A stretch of 64,000 bases of DNA from Gnetum montanum (taxonomy: Eukaryota > Streptophyta > Gnetopsida > Gnetales > Gnetaceae): positions 830,658-894,657 of the forward strand of contig MNCI01025086.1 of assembly GCA_015680685.1 (NCBI GenBank), in the 5' to 3' direction. The notes beneath the pieces were generated by a model that worked only from the letters and a program-made list of their open reading frames with translations, was not told where the DNA came from and did not search any database. Both the position numbers and the translations under genes were made by a program. Positions within the stretch are counted from its first letter, which is position 1. Every line of letters starts with the position of its first letter. Below, piece after piece: positions 22,711 through 35,175 of the stretch.

Positions 22711-23616
22711 TGATGAGTCACTTTTGATTGGCTACATCGACAAGGCCTCATTGATGCGGCCTTGTTGATTGGGCCTCATTGATGAGGCCTAGTTGACACA
22801 TCTTATCATGCATTGATGAGGCCCCATCAATGTAGTGTTGATTCTCAACTATAAATACAACCACATTTTTGGCATGAGAGATTGTAGTTGTAGCGAAATT
22901 CTTGAAGTTTTTCCATTTGAAAGTTAGAATTGTTCTCTTGAGTGCCCACAGCAGGAGTCATTAAGTGTATAAATCTTTATTTGAGCATTTTTGTACTTGA
23001 GCATGACAGTGTGTGTAGTAATAAAGATGAGCTTTCTAATAAACCTTGTAGCACTTTGAATAGTTAAATATTTTATTCATGCATTCAATGTTTTTAATTA
23101 TTTATTAAATGTTTTCTAGTAATTAGGTTAATGAGGTAATTAAGCAAGATAGATTACACACATAAGTACAACCACTTCGAGTGTAACACATATTCACTTG
23201 GTAATCCTAGCAATGTTATTGCTTGGTACAGGTAGTAGTGTAGCACTTAGTTGCCCAACAGTGGATACGTGGGTTCAGGATGTATACGAAAAGTGGAATC
23301 GAATGCTTATGTTAGGACTAGTTAGACATTATTTAATTAATTAAAGTAAATTAGTTAATCCAATTACCCTATCTCCTTTTAAGCATCAAAACCATAAAAA
23401 TACAAAATGATAAAAATTAGATGCCTCAATTACACTTAGCCATACCATTGTATGTCACAAGTGTAATTGGGAAGACAATAATTAACTTTAAGGCAAGATT
23501 CACTTCCTAGAGGACTGGTGCATTGGAAACAATAAAGTCCATGAAATTTAACCAGATCGTGCATGCACGCTTTGTGATTCATATGGTTGGGCATAGGGGT
23601 ACCTTGCTACTCATCA
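22711..23616 (+). repeat. Element B: 3' LTR
   Basis: It starts TGATGAGTCAC and ends TACTCATCA, followed by the ACTAG target duplication. The U3 has several GGCCTCATTGATG-like units, including the near-palindrome GGCCTCATTGATGAGGCC, then a TATA box at 22849-22857 and AATAAA at 23020-23025. Confidence 0.93.
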
Positions 23617-23621
23617 ACTAG

Positions 23622-26112
23622 CATGGTGTAAAAATAGTATAGGATTTCAACTAACGTAGTTGTGTATTTTTTTGGAATAAAACCATTATCTACATTTAAC
23701 TTCTAAGATATACATGGTAAGTTTTGTCTTCTAAAAATCTACATGCAAGGCATATTTATTATTCTTCATTGATGGTTCCTTTCCAAGTTGCTTATGATGA
23801 TTTTGAAAAGCTTCTAAAGATATTTTTTAAATTAATGATAATAAACAAACATTCCTATAAATTAATTTAACTTTTTTGTACTTCAGATAAAATATTTAGA
23901 GGACATGAATTTCATTATGCTTATCATCATGTCACTATACCTTTTGTTAAATGGATACTAAGGGTTTGAGTTGATGATATGTGGCTTAAGTAGTTAGCTC
24001 ATTGTCTTGTTAGGCAATAGGTTGTTAGCTGAAGTCACACTTGAGACATTTTTATATTTCTCTATAACTCTTCTAATATGTCTTGGGTGTATCTATAGTA
24101 AAATTATTTCAAGTTCTAATAAAAACATCCCCTAAGTCTCTTCCACTGCTTCTCTCCCAGTGAACATTAAAAACTTTTAATTAAAAATAAGATAAAAATA
24201 AGGAGTCTAAAAATTATATTATTTTAATAGGTATAACTAGATTTTAATTTATGTACATGATAAAATAAACATTATATAACTCCTAAAAAAATTTTAATTA
24301 CTTAGAAAAAGTTAAATATTTATCTAATATGAAAATAGTCAAAACTTAGCTATTTGGGACTACATTAAGAAGTTTTAATATAATGGATTAGTTTTGAAAA
24401 CTATGCTCATAATTGTTTTTTATTGCAAGGAAAAGAGGAAAGAATGGTTGTCAAAATCAATAGTAGATGAAGGGTGGGGAGGGTATTATCTTACAAAAGA
24501 ATAAATAATAATTAAAAATATTCAAAGTACATTAGATCATCAACATAGAATACATAGCCTAAAGAAAAAGACTAACAATTTTGGGGATCATTTTCAAGTT
24601 TTCATCCTTACAACCAAGCTTTAAAAACCTCTCCTCTAGGGTAGAAAAAGAATCTTTCCCTTCTTCTTAAGTGACCTCATGGGTTTTTATTTCCTATTAA
24701 AGGATTTCTTGTAAAGAGAAGGAGAATACTCTACATATAAAAGAAAGCATCAATTAAAAAATGAGAAAGAAAATAGATCATCTTGAATGTAGTATTTGTT
24801 TTACATGATCATCACAACTAGGAGCAATCCATTTTCTGTAATGCATATCACAATGAAAGCTAACCATGAAAATAGATATTTATTCTTTTATGGTGGTTGG
24901 GAATAGGTTTGGGTCTTATCTTTGGATTTTCATATTACAAAACAATGTTCTGACACTAGAGATTGATAATTATCCAATGCAAAAAGATTTAGAACTCATA
25001 GACCTAGAACCATCAAAATCATAGATAGAAATATAGTGAGATCAAAGCTCATTTAAGATCCATGTAAGTGGGATGGTATGGTTAATATAGCACACATCAT
25101 AGCTAGATGCTATTCAAGATCAAGTCATTTAAAATCTCTCAATAAATGGTGTTACCTTTAACTATTTCTTTTCTTCTTGATATCGAAGTCCACTTAGAGA
25201 TGCATCTATCCCTAAGTTGGAATTTTGAAAACTATTTTTAATTTGTCTCATGGATTTTAACATTGTCAAGATTGTATCACTATTTTAAAGAAATGAGTAA
25301 TGGAAGAATGTGAGTAATCTTATTTTTATTTCTTTTTTTTATGTAAATTTAAGTGATATTACCAAAGAGACACATGCACATATGTGGTATAATCAAATGA
25401 TATATTATTTGAGCTATAGCCCAACATACTAAGGGAAGCTACAATGCTATTGTCAAATGGATGTATTAGCATATCATTCAGTGATTAAGTGATATTGTTT
25501 ATTGATCAATGAAGCCTTTATTACAAGTGCTCTTAGTCTAGAGGCCTCATTAAAAATGGAACACATTAGCATATTGTTCAATAATAAAATGGTATGTGAT
25601 GATTAATGAGCTAGAGGGATCCTTGACTAAGTTAAATGAGTTAACTAGACCCAATGACATGTGCATGTCATCACATTGATCATGCTACCATAAGGATAAT
25701 ACTACATACCAAGAAAGGAAATCTAGTAAAGGAATAGTTAACCTATAGAATTATTTATTAACTTTAAAGAACATTTAACGTTTATGAAATAAAAAGCACC
25801 TTGAAAACATAGGTTATAGAGGGGTTATATTTTTTAAACTAAGCTACTCTCTCTCATTTTTGTAGTTTTGTAGTTTTATGGATGTTGAGGATCTACTTTT
25901 TCAAGTCAACTGTTTGAAGTTTTATGGATCCTAAGGATTTCATCATTGAATTTGATTTATCTAGAATTATCATCAAATTTAATTTCAAATTTTGGTTTAC
26001 AGACCTTATAATCAAATTTTCATTTTGTAGTTAAATGATTTATTACAAAAACACAATGTTCAAGTCATTCATTTAAAGTACTATTTTTATTTTTTCTACT
26101 TATTGAACTAGG
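23622..26112. other. AT-rich DNA without recognised features
   Basis: No ORF, LTR end, primer site or domain motif was recognised in these 2.5 kb. Weak internal similarity exists (for example 25440-25490 against 25560-25600). It may be old intergenic sequence or the unrecognisable rest of element A. Confidence 0.5.
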
Positions 26113-26117
26113 TAATG

Positions 26118-26872
26118 TGATGGATCACATTGTTTCATCTACTCCAACATTAGGGATTTGACATTGGAGTCCAGATGCAACATTGGGTATCCGATGTCAG
26201 GGGGTATACATTGGCCTATAAATATAGCACTTGGACTCCCGATTTGGCGTGAGTTTTCAGTTTTTAGTCAGAGTAACAAAGCTCTTGTAGTTTATTCTCT
26301 GCAAAGTTAGAATATTTTCTGAGTGCCTGCAGAAGGAGTCTAAGTGTGTANATAATCCTTGCAACACTAAGAACAAATTAATGTTTCTTTTAATGTAGTT
26401 TACTTTACTGCATTTCAATTGTGTAATTACTTTCTAGCAGTTAATGAACACGAGCATGACCACTTCAAGAATACATATAGTACTTGGTAACCTAGAAACT
26501 ATTAACATTTGTTAGCCCAAAAACACTATATGTGTTCATGATGTGTCCAAGAAAGTGGGGCGGTTACTTGTGTTAAGCTAGCTATGTAGTAGATGAATTA
26601 GATCTTCAATTACCTTATCTTTCATTCTTGTTGTAGGTGACCAAATTTATAAAACATAAAAGATAAAACATTATGTACCTCAATTACACTTAAAACATAC
26701 CCTTGAGCCTCACAAGTGTAGTTGGAAAGACAATGAACATTCTCAAAGTCCATTTCACTTCCTAGAGGAACTAGTGTACTAGATAACTATAGGTCCACAA
26801 AATTCAATCGGATCACATGTGATGCCTTAGTGATTTGTATGGTTGGATGTAGGGGTACCTCACCACTCATCA
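26118..26872 (+). repeat. Element C: 5' LTR with an internal gap
   Basis: It runs from TGATGGATCAC to CACTCATCA. The TATA box CTATAAATAT is at 26216. At 26351 a single N replaces about 70-80 bp that the 3' LTR has at the matching place (around 35384-35460), including the part with AATAAAAATG. Apart from that the two LTRs align well. Confidence 0.9.
26351..26351. other. Single N, likely collapsed gap
   Basis: The lone ambiguous base falls exactly where the 5' LTR lacks a block present in the 3' LTR. It probably marks unresolved sequence and not one unknown base. Confidence 0.7.
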
Positions 26873-26873
26873 T

Positions 26874-26891
26874 TGGCACCATTTCCAAGAA
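26874..26891 (+). other. Element C: primer binding site, tRNA-Asp type
   Basis: TGGCACCATTTCCAAGAA lies one base inside the LTR. It matches 12 of 18 bases of the Athila-type site, and five of the six differences are G-to-A. Confidence 0.7.
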
Positions 26892-27010
26892 TCTTTTGGT
26901 TGTTTTATGTACTATATAGGACCTAGTGAAATTATTTAAATCATTGGAATGAACCTTAGAGTCATATCATATTTTACAATTACTACAAAAAAATTTAGAA
27001 GCACACTACA

Positions 27011-28887
27011 TTTTCTCTCATCTAATCGTAGCTCATCAACAGGTGTCCCAACAATATCAAATCGTATATGCTTACTTTGATGAGTATGTACCAAATTTCA
27101 CCTTTATCCTACATCAAGATGAATAGCTGCGGTGGCATGACATGGAGGGCAACATTGTATTGCTACCTAATTGATATATTCCTACAATGCTCCAACAAAT
27201 GCTTATCCAATGGGGTCTCTAAGAATGTCATGTTGAGTATACTGTGTAAGATATTGATGGCAGAGATTATCATCCCACTGAAGCACACCATCTACAGGAT
27301 TGACAACTAGAACAATGTTATGAATTTATGAAGGGAAAAGGACTTAATGATTCTACATTCCTATTATACCAACATGATGGTGGGGAACCCTTCTCTAGAG
27401 GTTTTCCATTCAGTGAAGTTTCTCTTTTTTATTTTGGTGAAGGAGGTCAAAACCAGAACTTGTAGTCCATAATACACAATCTTGGTTTTGGTAAGAATGG
27501 ATCCAATGATAAAGAAGGATCTAGAGGGACAAGTCAAGGCAGGGATGTAGACAAGAAATAAGATTGTGATCATGGTCATGATCACCAAAGAGGCGGTAGT
27601 AGGCACTTTAATGGTGCTAGTCCTCCTTCCTCTTTCCCTTTGTTGTCATATTCTTCTTCTTCTGGCTCTAATTGCAATAGCAAAAGGCAAGATCATGATG
27701 GAGGTGATCAAAACAACCAACAAGATTGAAAGGATTGAAGGGACTATTGGAAAAGGCAAGATCAAGGACATGGACATTCAAGAGAGGCACATCACCATGA
27801 ATGAAGGGGTAGTAGAGGGCATCATAGGCATCATGATCAAGTCCTCGATTAGCCTTTTCTTACTACCCGAAGTATGCTTAATATCATAGAGGTAGTATGA
27901 ATTCCAATAAAGCATGTGAAGGATAGTTGGATCAAAAGGCTAGACATGAACAACATTCCTTGATTCGAAGGGGGATATAACTTTGATATGCAAAACCATC
28001 TCCAAGCTTTTCAAATGCATGTAACTTGCAAAACATAGAGAATGAGTGGAAAAAGCTTAAGTTTTTCCCATAGACAATCATCAAAGAAGCAGAGAACTGG
28101 TATTGGTCCTTAGAGCTAGAATCATAAGATGATGGAGTACCATGCTTTAATTATTTAATGATGAATATCAAACATATTCTAGAGTGTCCAACTTGAGAAG
28201 GAAAATCCACAGATGGAAACAAGGAACACATGAACCCTTGGATGCTACCATTGGTCGATACTATTCATTAATGCATAAATGTCTTTGCCATGATTATTCT
28301 CAAGTAGATTAACTTTGTCACATTGTAGATGGACTTTGATCAGAAACAAGGAGAACCCTTGGTGTCTATGCCCAGGGGTGACTATTAGAATTAAGTGCCC
28401 ATAAAATACAAAGATTAATTAATATGTAGCTAAAGAGGAAGGAAAATTAAGAAAAAGAGAAAGTGTAGAAGAATATAACAATGATCCTCCCATTCGCAAG
28501 AGGGAGGTTCAATTCTATAATAGTGAGGATGAATTTGCATCTAATGAGGTGGTGAATAGGAAAACCTTGCCACTCCAAAAATTTCAATCTAAACTTACAG
28601 CCAAGGTTGATTAGTTATGAGACTCCATGGATAGTAGATTTCAAGCTATCCTAAAAATTGCTAAAGAGTCCAAAGGACAAGGTAGTGATCATGAGCATCG
28701 GAGGCACAAGAAAGTTGAACATGTTTATTAAAAAGGTAAGGGAAAGATTGATATGATAGAGGAGGTTGCGGAAAGTGAATCAAATGATGATGATGGATGT
28801 GATGTTTGTCAGTATGAATATCCTTAGGGATGTTGCCCCATAGTATCACATCTACAAGATTCTAGGATGTATGCTTTAAATCCATGA
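27011..28887 (+). pseudogene. Element C: gag pseudogene
   Basis: It has the same order as gag of B: PNFTFILHQDE near 27090-27125, a Ser/Gly/Asp/His-rich middle (27480-27850), MLNIIEVV and LDMNNIP (27880-27960), a decayed capsid-like region, then EEYNNDPPIRKREVQFYN (about 28470-28520) and GCCPIVSHLQDSRMYALNP before the stop at 28885-28887. The position of the B start codon reads ATC here, so the start is lost. Stops and shifts are frequent in 27990-28430. Confidence 0.8.
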
Positions 28888-29454
28888 CTAATGCAAAGGC
28901 AAACATCAAGAAGATTACCTTATCCTCAAACTAAGTTTAGATAGTTTCACTAACAATAGCAATATTATCCAAGTGGAGCTCCACTACAATAATATGAGTA
29001 GTATTAGTAGTGGTAGCAACTGCAATCATGGGCACTGGCACCACTAAGGCAGCTATACCCTTATTGACAGCTTGATCCATATGGTTACTACGTTTAGTAA
29101 CCCTTGTCTACACAACTCCTCTAGTCATGTTTCTACTTTCCAATCTCACTACCATACTTTTGATTATTATCGAACTCGTTATCCACATGAAAGAAGGGAT
29201 ACCACCTCTTATTCTTATCCTCCCCCTATCCCTACACATGTTTCTTGTCCACTTACATAGCTACCAACTACTCCACCTATGCAAGGTGAACTACTAGCTC
29301 AAATGCAATAATGCAATGCTATGAGGGTCATTAATCTATAGCTAGTTCATCAATTGGATGGGTCGAATACTCGATCAAACAAAAGAACTTTCTTCTAACC
29401 CCATAGTCCACCTAAGCCCTCACATGCACCCATGGTTGATAACCCTGCTCCTAC

Positions 29455-32400
29455 ATCCTTCTTTATGTCAAATTCCTTCAAGTTCCCTTCAAACCAAAAT
29501 CTTCCTAGGATCCATGTCGTCATGCTTACTCATACTATATTTGATTGGATCGATGCTAGAAATCTTCCTAGGAATTAGTCGATCTTGGAAGTCCTCTGAT
29601 TTATTTGCAAATTGCTAGGAATGAACTGTGCAAGGCTCTTCTTGATTCAGGTTCTGGTGTCAACTTAATTTCTCATCAGATGTACACTACATGAAACTTG
29701 ACTCCTCTTAAGAAGAGCAACATAACATTAGAATTGGTAGACTAGTCCATCACTGTTCCATTGGGACTACTAGAAGACATTGTAATCATTGTCTGTGGGT
29801 GGTCTTATCTTGCTGATTTCCTAGTGATCAAAGTGGAGAACTGCAAAGAGGATTTTCCAATCATCATGGAAAGGGCATGGCTTAGCATCGTTGATGCAAA
29901 AATGGGAATCAAAGATCTTTTCTTGGAAATATCTAAAGAAAATGCATTCAAAAAGATTAAGAAGAAGAGAGTTCCATTCATTACGTATAGTGATACAGGG
30001 TGCAATTGTGTGCAGAAACTCTAGATTATGAAATAAGCATCTATCTCTACATGTAAGAAGTGTGCACTAGAAGTAGAAATGCAAAGGTGTTTGTACACAA
30101 TAGTGACAAAAAAATAGGAGGGAACCTTGTGGTTGATTGTTGATTCTAAGAGCAACAAACTTTGCATGAAATTGACTGAGAGCCTAACATGATCATCTAT
30201 CATAGGCATGGATGAACTAGAGCAAGTTCATCACTAGCTCTCTAATGATGAAAATGATGATACTTATTGGGCAGAGTTGGAAATTCTTGAAAGTTTTAAA
30301 CAAGAGCCCCTTGAACTAAAAGTGCTACTAGCTGGAATAGAATATGTGTTTTTAAAAAATGGAAAGCTAGTCATAATCATTGCAAATCTTACTCTTGAGT
30401 AGAAAAAGATGTTGTTGAATGTGGTTAAAAAATGTTCAATAGCTTTTGCTTGGTCATATCCTGAATTAATAGGGATAGGTTCTAGGATATGTTGGCACTG
30501 CATCTACATTGATCTAGCCATGAAGCCAAAAAGATAGCCACAGAGGTAATTGAATCCTAAACTAAAGTAGATCATTAAGGAGGAAATTGAACAACTCCTC
30601 GAGGTGGAGTTCATTTATCCCATTGTAGATAGTGAGTGGGTTAGTTCACTCGTAATTATGCCAAAGAAATGTGGCAAGTGGTAGGTCTACATCATTTTTT
30701 GACTACTAAATATGGCAACGTTCATGGATCATTTTTTGTTATCATTTGTTGATCAAGTGTTAGACACAATATCTAGGCATTGCTACTACAATTTTCTAGA
30801 TGGATATAGTGGCTATAACTAAATTCAAATTACACTAGAGGACCAAGCTAAGACAACATTCATGAATTTTTAGGGGACTTTTGTATATCGCAAGATACCA
30901 TTTAGTCTATGCAATGCTCTTGCTACATTCTAAAGCTTGGTTCTGAGCATTTTTCAATAGCAGATCGATAGTGGTGTGAAATTTTTCATGGATGACTTCT
31001 CCACTTATGAAGCTACCTTTGAACAAGTCCTTTACCACCTTGAGTAAGTGCTAAAATGATGTGTTAAAACCTGCTTGCAGCTCAATTAGAAAAAAAGTCA
31101 CTTAATGATCTAGGAAGGAATTATATTGGGGCATAGAATATAACAAGTAGAAATTGAGGTAGACCCTAAAAAAATAAGGGTCATCCAAGGAAGAACCTGC
31201 CAACTAGAAATTGTCAAAGATGTTTGATCATTCCTTGGACATATTGGCTACTACCAATGATTCATAAAGAATTTCTCTAAGATCGCAAAACCGTTGGTAG
31301 AGCTAACAAAGAAAGATGCTCCCTTTGTCTGGACCATGGAATGTGAAAAAGCATTCCAATAGCTAAAAGAGAAACTTGTAGAAACTCTAGTCCTACAAGC
31401 ACCTAACTAGTGTAGACCATTTCATATCATGATGGATGCATCAAATTATGACTTAGGAGCCATGCTTATCCAATTACATGATAAGAAATATCCATATTAC
31501 ATCCACTATGCTAGTCAAGCATTGTGGGTGCACAACTAAACTACAACACTATAGAAAAAGAATTGATGGAAATGGTGTTTACTCTAGAGAAGTTCAAGCA
31601 TTATGTGCTTGGATACAATGTGTTTATGCACATGAACCATCTGCTTCCTGATGAACAAGACAATGGTAAGCCCCCGTGTCATATGATGGCTAGTGATCTT
31701 ACAGGAATTTGATCTTATGATGGTAGATCAAAAGGGCACCGAGAATGTGATCATTGATTACTTGCCTTGGTTGCGATGGGATGACAAAGAGAAAGAAAAT
31801 CCATTATCTGATATGTTTCCTAATGAACTTCTCTTTGCTAGGGCTATAACTAAACAATTGCCCAATGAGCCTAAATGGTATGATGACATTCTCACCTATC
31901 TTCTCACTCAGGAGATGCCATAGGGTTTGGATCACCAAAAGAAACAACAGTTTCTTCACCAAGTAAAACAATTCATGGAGATTAATGGACACCTCTACAA
32001 GGTGTGTGTCAATGGCCTAGTTCATTGGTGTGTTCCTAACATTGATCAACTGCACGTTCTCTAAGATGCTCATGAAGGTCCTTGTGGAGGACACTATGCT
32101 GGGAGATGCACAACCATTAAAATCCTGATGGTAGGGTATTATTGGCCAAGAATCTTTAGGGATGCTCACCATTACATCTACTCTTGTGAATGATGTGGAT
32201 GAGATGGTGGAATGACTGCTCGAATGAAGGAACCTTCATAATGGATTCAACCACTAGAATCCTTCGACATCTAGGGCATTGATTTCATGGGTTCCATCAT
32301 GTCCATGTCAAATGAAAAGGTGTACATCATAGTTGCTGTTGACTATTATACAAAATGGGTAGACATAGTAGTCATCATCGACTATACATCTTCTACTATT

Positions 32401-33215
32401 ACTTAGTTTGTACAAAAAAATGTTGTAAATAGGTTTGGTGTGACATGTGCATTAATTTCTGATAATGGAACTCAATTTACAAGCACTAATTTTTGAAAGA
32501 TCATGCAACATTTGAGGGTTAAACATAAAATCACAACACCCTACCACCCCAAAGACATTGGTTAAGCTAAGGTTACCAATAGGGAAATCACAAGGATTCT
32601 AACAATAACTATGAGCAAGTATAGGAAAGACTAGAGCACAAAACTCAACGATGCCCTTTGGACCTACTACTCAACATGGAAACTTCTTATAGGCTACTTG
32701 CCCTATGAGCTTGTGTACAAAAAATTAACAACTCTTCCTATTCAATATAAGCTCCATACACTTTCAATAGCCTATGACCTTGACCTTGACTTGAGTCTAG
32801 AATAAAATAAAAGACTAATGAATCTCAACCTGCTAGATGAAAATTGATTGGTATCCCTATCATCTAAAAAGTTGAAAAAGACCTACAAAAAAAAAGTGTC
32901 ATGACCTTAAAATCAGAAAAGTCAAATTTCAACCAGGAGATAAGGTTCTCTACTAGAACCCCACATAGGTACCTCAATGAACTAAGTTTCAAACATTGTG
33001 GGAATGACCTTATATCATTTATGAAACTTTTCCTTTTGGAGCCATGATTATCTACAAACTTGAGAGCTCAAACAAAAAATAGCTAGTCAACATCCTAGAA
33101 ATCAAACCTTTCCATGAGCATAAGCTAGAAAATACAACAAACACCTCATCGGATGGACAACCATGCTCCATATTATTTATCTTCTCCTTTCAACTTAGTC
33201 ATGGGGGAGATGGCC
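29455..33215 (+). pseudogene. Element C: pol pseudogene
   Basis: The protease site DSGSGVNLISH is intact (DSG at 29644-29652). RT has FIYPIVDSEWVSSLVIMPKK (about 30605-30670) and an intact FMDD (30985-30996). RNase H-like sequence lies at about 31420-31680. Integrase has a GGHYAGRC zinc-binding part (about 32085), then acidic residues in GIDFMGS (D at 32281) and LISDNGTQF (D at 32461). The third residue, Glu in B (QVEVTN), reads Lys here (AKVTN, codon 32569-32571), so the active site is lost. The tail ends at the conserved SWGRW/SHGGDGH region near 33200. Stops are scattered, but many domains stay in one frame. Confidence 0.85.
33197..33213 (+). other. Polypurine-tract-like motif at the end of pol (element C)
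   Basis: AGTCATGGGGGAGATGG shares AGTCATGGGGG with the real tract before this element's 3' LTR (35164-35175). As in B it could be conserved as protein. Confidence 0.4.
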
Positions 33216-35160
33216 ACCCATGCTAATCATATAACCGGATCCTTAATTTTTTAATTTTTGTTTTACACATTCTTTATTTTACATCTTCTTGTTTTCATGT
33301 TATTAATCTTTTCTATTTTTTTTGCATCATCATTAGTACATTTGCTATTTCTTGAATATTTTACATTTTCTTTTATATTTTATTTTGTTTTGTTTTTATT
33401 TTTATGTGACTTTCTAACTTTTTGTTAATAAGTGCCAGGTACAATGGTAATGCATTGCTTGATGGTGGTATGCACTATTTTGTTATTTGATTATTGGTGT
33501 CTAGTTTCTGGCTTTGAATTTCTTTACAGATGATTAGGACATGGTTTCTTTTTCATGCAATAGGTAGCAAAACCACAACATTCATCCATCCACAAACTCT
33601 ATGGTTTTCCTTGTTCTAGAAACATGTAGTTCCTTCTTCATTAACAAAAATTTAACAAATTTATGACTTTGGTGGTTTCCAAAATTGAAAAGGATTCAAA
33701 GGTTTGAACAGGATGTGGCTTCAAGGGGATTCAGTATTCTTTGTGCCTTTATATTTGCCTAGGTGCATGTGTGTTTTCATGGATTTCTTACCATTCCATG
33801 TTGACCAAAAAAAGGAAGTTGAATAAGTCTTTGCATGATGTGGTTCTCATCATTAAAAAATGATGGGAATTCAAAGCACACCCCTTAGAAAAAATAAATG
33901 TATACATCTTTGCATGGTGTGGTTTTCATTTAAAAAAAAAGATGGGAATTCAAAAGACACCCTTAGACAAAATAAATGAGCTACAAGCACTGGTTATGGG
34001 ACTAGTCCCCTCTAACTAAGACCCTTCCTCACTTCTACTTCCTTTTTTTTCTCTAATAAGAAATGGTGGTTGTTTTGTGGGAGCAGTCTTATGTCTCAGG
34101 TGTTGGACTGGTCTTAAAATGATGATGTGAAGTCACTGAATGTGGTTTCTTTTGGTTTGGACTATTAATGGATCCTATCAAGTCATTTAACCACAAAATC
34201 CACAAAGGACTTCATGTGACCTTAATTGGAAACTCCATTCTACTCTCTCTCTCTCTCCCATCCATCTATGCTTTCCATGTCTCACCACATTGCTAGTTTC
34301 ATGTTCTTGTTTGATATCCTACTTTGATGTGTTGGAATTCTTAGTTAGTTTCTTTTGAGTTTTTGTACTTAACCTTTTGTAACCATTAATCATCCACAAA
34401 TCCCACATATTCTTTGGTTTGAAGTTATGCAAGGGCATAAAAGGCTTGTGCCTGCTTTGTAGAGGACCCACTTGCATATCTTTTGGTTAGGTTAGTTAAG
34501 TTCTTTACCCTTAGAAACTCTTACAATCAAATTCTTTTTTATTTACCCCATCAATGACATCCAATTGTGCACATCTTCATAACATTTTTTAGTGAACTTT
34601 CCTTTTTATTATTGTGAATTCTTACATGCTCTTCAAATATTTCCTTGTGTAAAAATTTTTCAAATGTAATGGACTAATTTATTTTACTCTATTTGTTAGC
34701 CTTCCTACTAATGCTACTCAAGAAATCAATTTACCATAATCATATCCTAGCCAAGTGTAACCATCGACGAGACAAGGCATTTAACTACTATGTGTTACAC
34801 ATTGCATACTAATTCATGATTCTATTATTATTATAGTGTGAAGCATGGACTGAAAGTGAGACTATCTTCACCAAGGATGACACAACAATAGCATGCAATG
34901 GGGACTATTCATGGTAATTGGATCTTCTCTCTAACTCTTTAGCTACCAAGAGGCATTAGATGTTAATATTATCTAGAGTGTTCACTTCTCTTGCCATGAA
35001 CACCCAATTTTGTAAAAAGTATTAACTCTATACACTTGGGCACTCAAAGTCTATCTATTCCATTTGAGTTAGTTTGTATGTCAGTTAATAATCCCATACC
35101 TATCCAATATTTTGTAAATAACTTGTTCCTCCTCTTCTTCACTCAAGGATAATTTTTCAT
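33216..35160 (+). other. Element C: 3' noncoding region, 3' ORF deleted
   Basis: The first part matches the noncoding region of B and carries two hairpin units (33829-33968). A short piece at about 34740-34830 resembles the sequence just before the 3' ORF start in B (the AGCCAAGTGTAACCAT block), and a piece near 34980-35150 resembles the sequence just after it. The ORF between them has been removed. Confidence 0.6.
33829..33968 (+). repeat. Doubled hairpin unit (element C)
   Basis: Two units (33829-33890 and 33909-33968) are present. In the first, CATCATT (33848-33854) pairs with AATGATG (33858-33864) around a tiny loop. They are equivalent to the doubled unit at 18172-18327 in B. Confidence 0.7.
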
Positions 35161-35164
35161 TCAG

Positions 35165-35175
35165 TCATGGGGGTA
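35165..35175 (+). other. Element C: polypurine tract
   Basis: TCATGGGGGTA immediately precedes the 3' LTR. Confidence 0.75.

Larger units (their letters stand above)
10438..23616 (+). mobile_element. Element B: complete Athila-type LTR retrotransposon with 3' ORF
   Basis: A full-length Ty3/Gypsy element of about 13.2 kb. It has two LTRs (10438-11310, 22711-23616), an exact 5-bp target duplication ACTAG (10433-10437 and 23617-23621), a tRNA-Asp type primer site, gag, pol (protease, RT, RNase H, integrase), about 2.2 kb of noncoding sequence, a 3' ORF of about 2.8 kb and a polypurine tract. The primer site, the extra 3' ORF and the large size suit the Athila branch of plant env-class elements. 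Stops and frame changes disable gag, pol and the 3' ORF. It is inserted in the decayed tail of element A. In one well-aligned 59-base LTR stretch (starting CATGAGAGATTG) the two LTRs differ at three positions. Confidence 0.93.

Noticed and set aside
23622-26112. Possible gene between elements B and C
   Set aside because: No open frame of useful length, no splice-like pattern with coding character, and no match to any domain I recognise.
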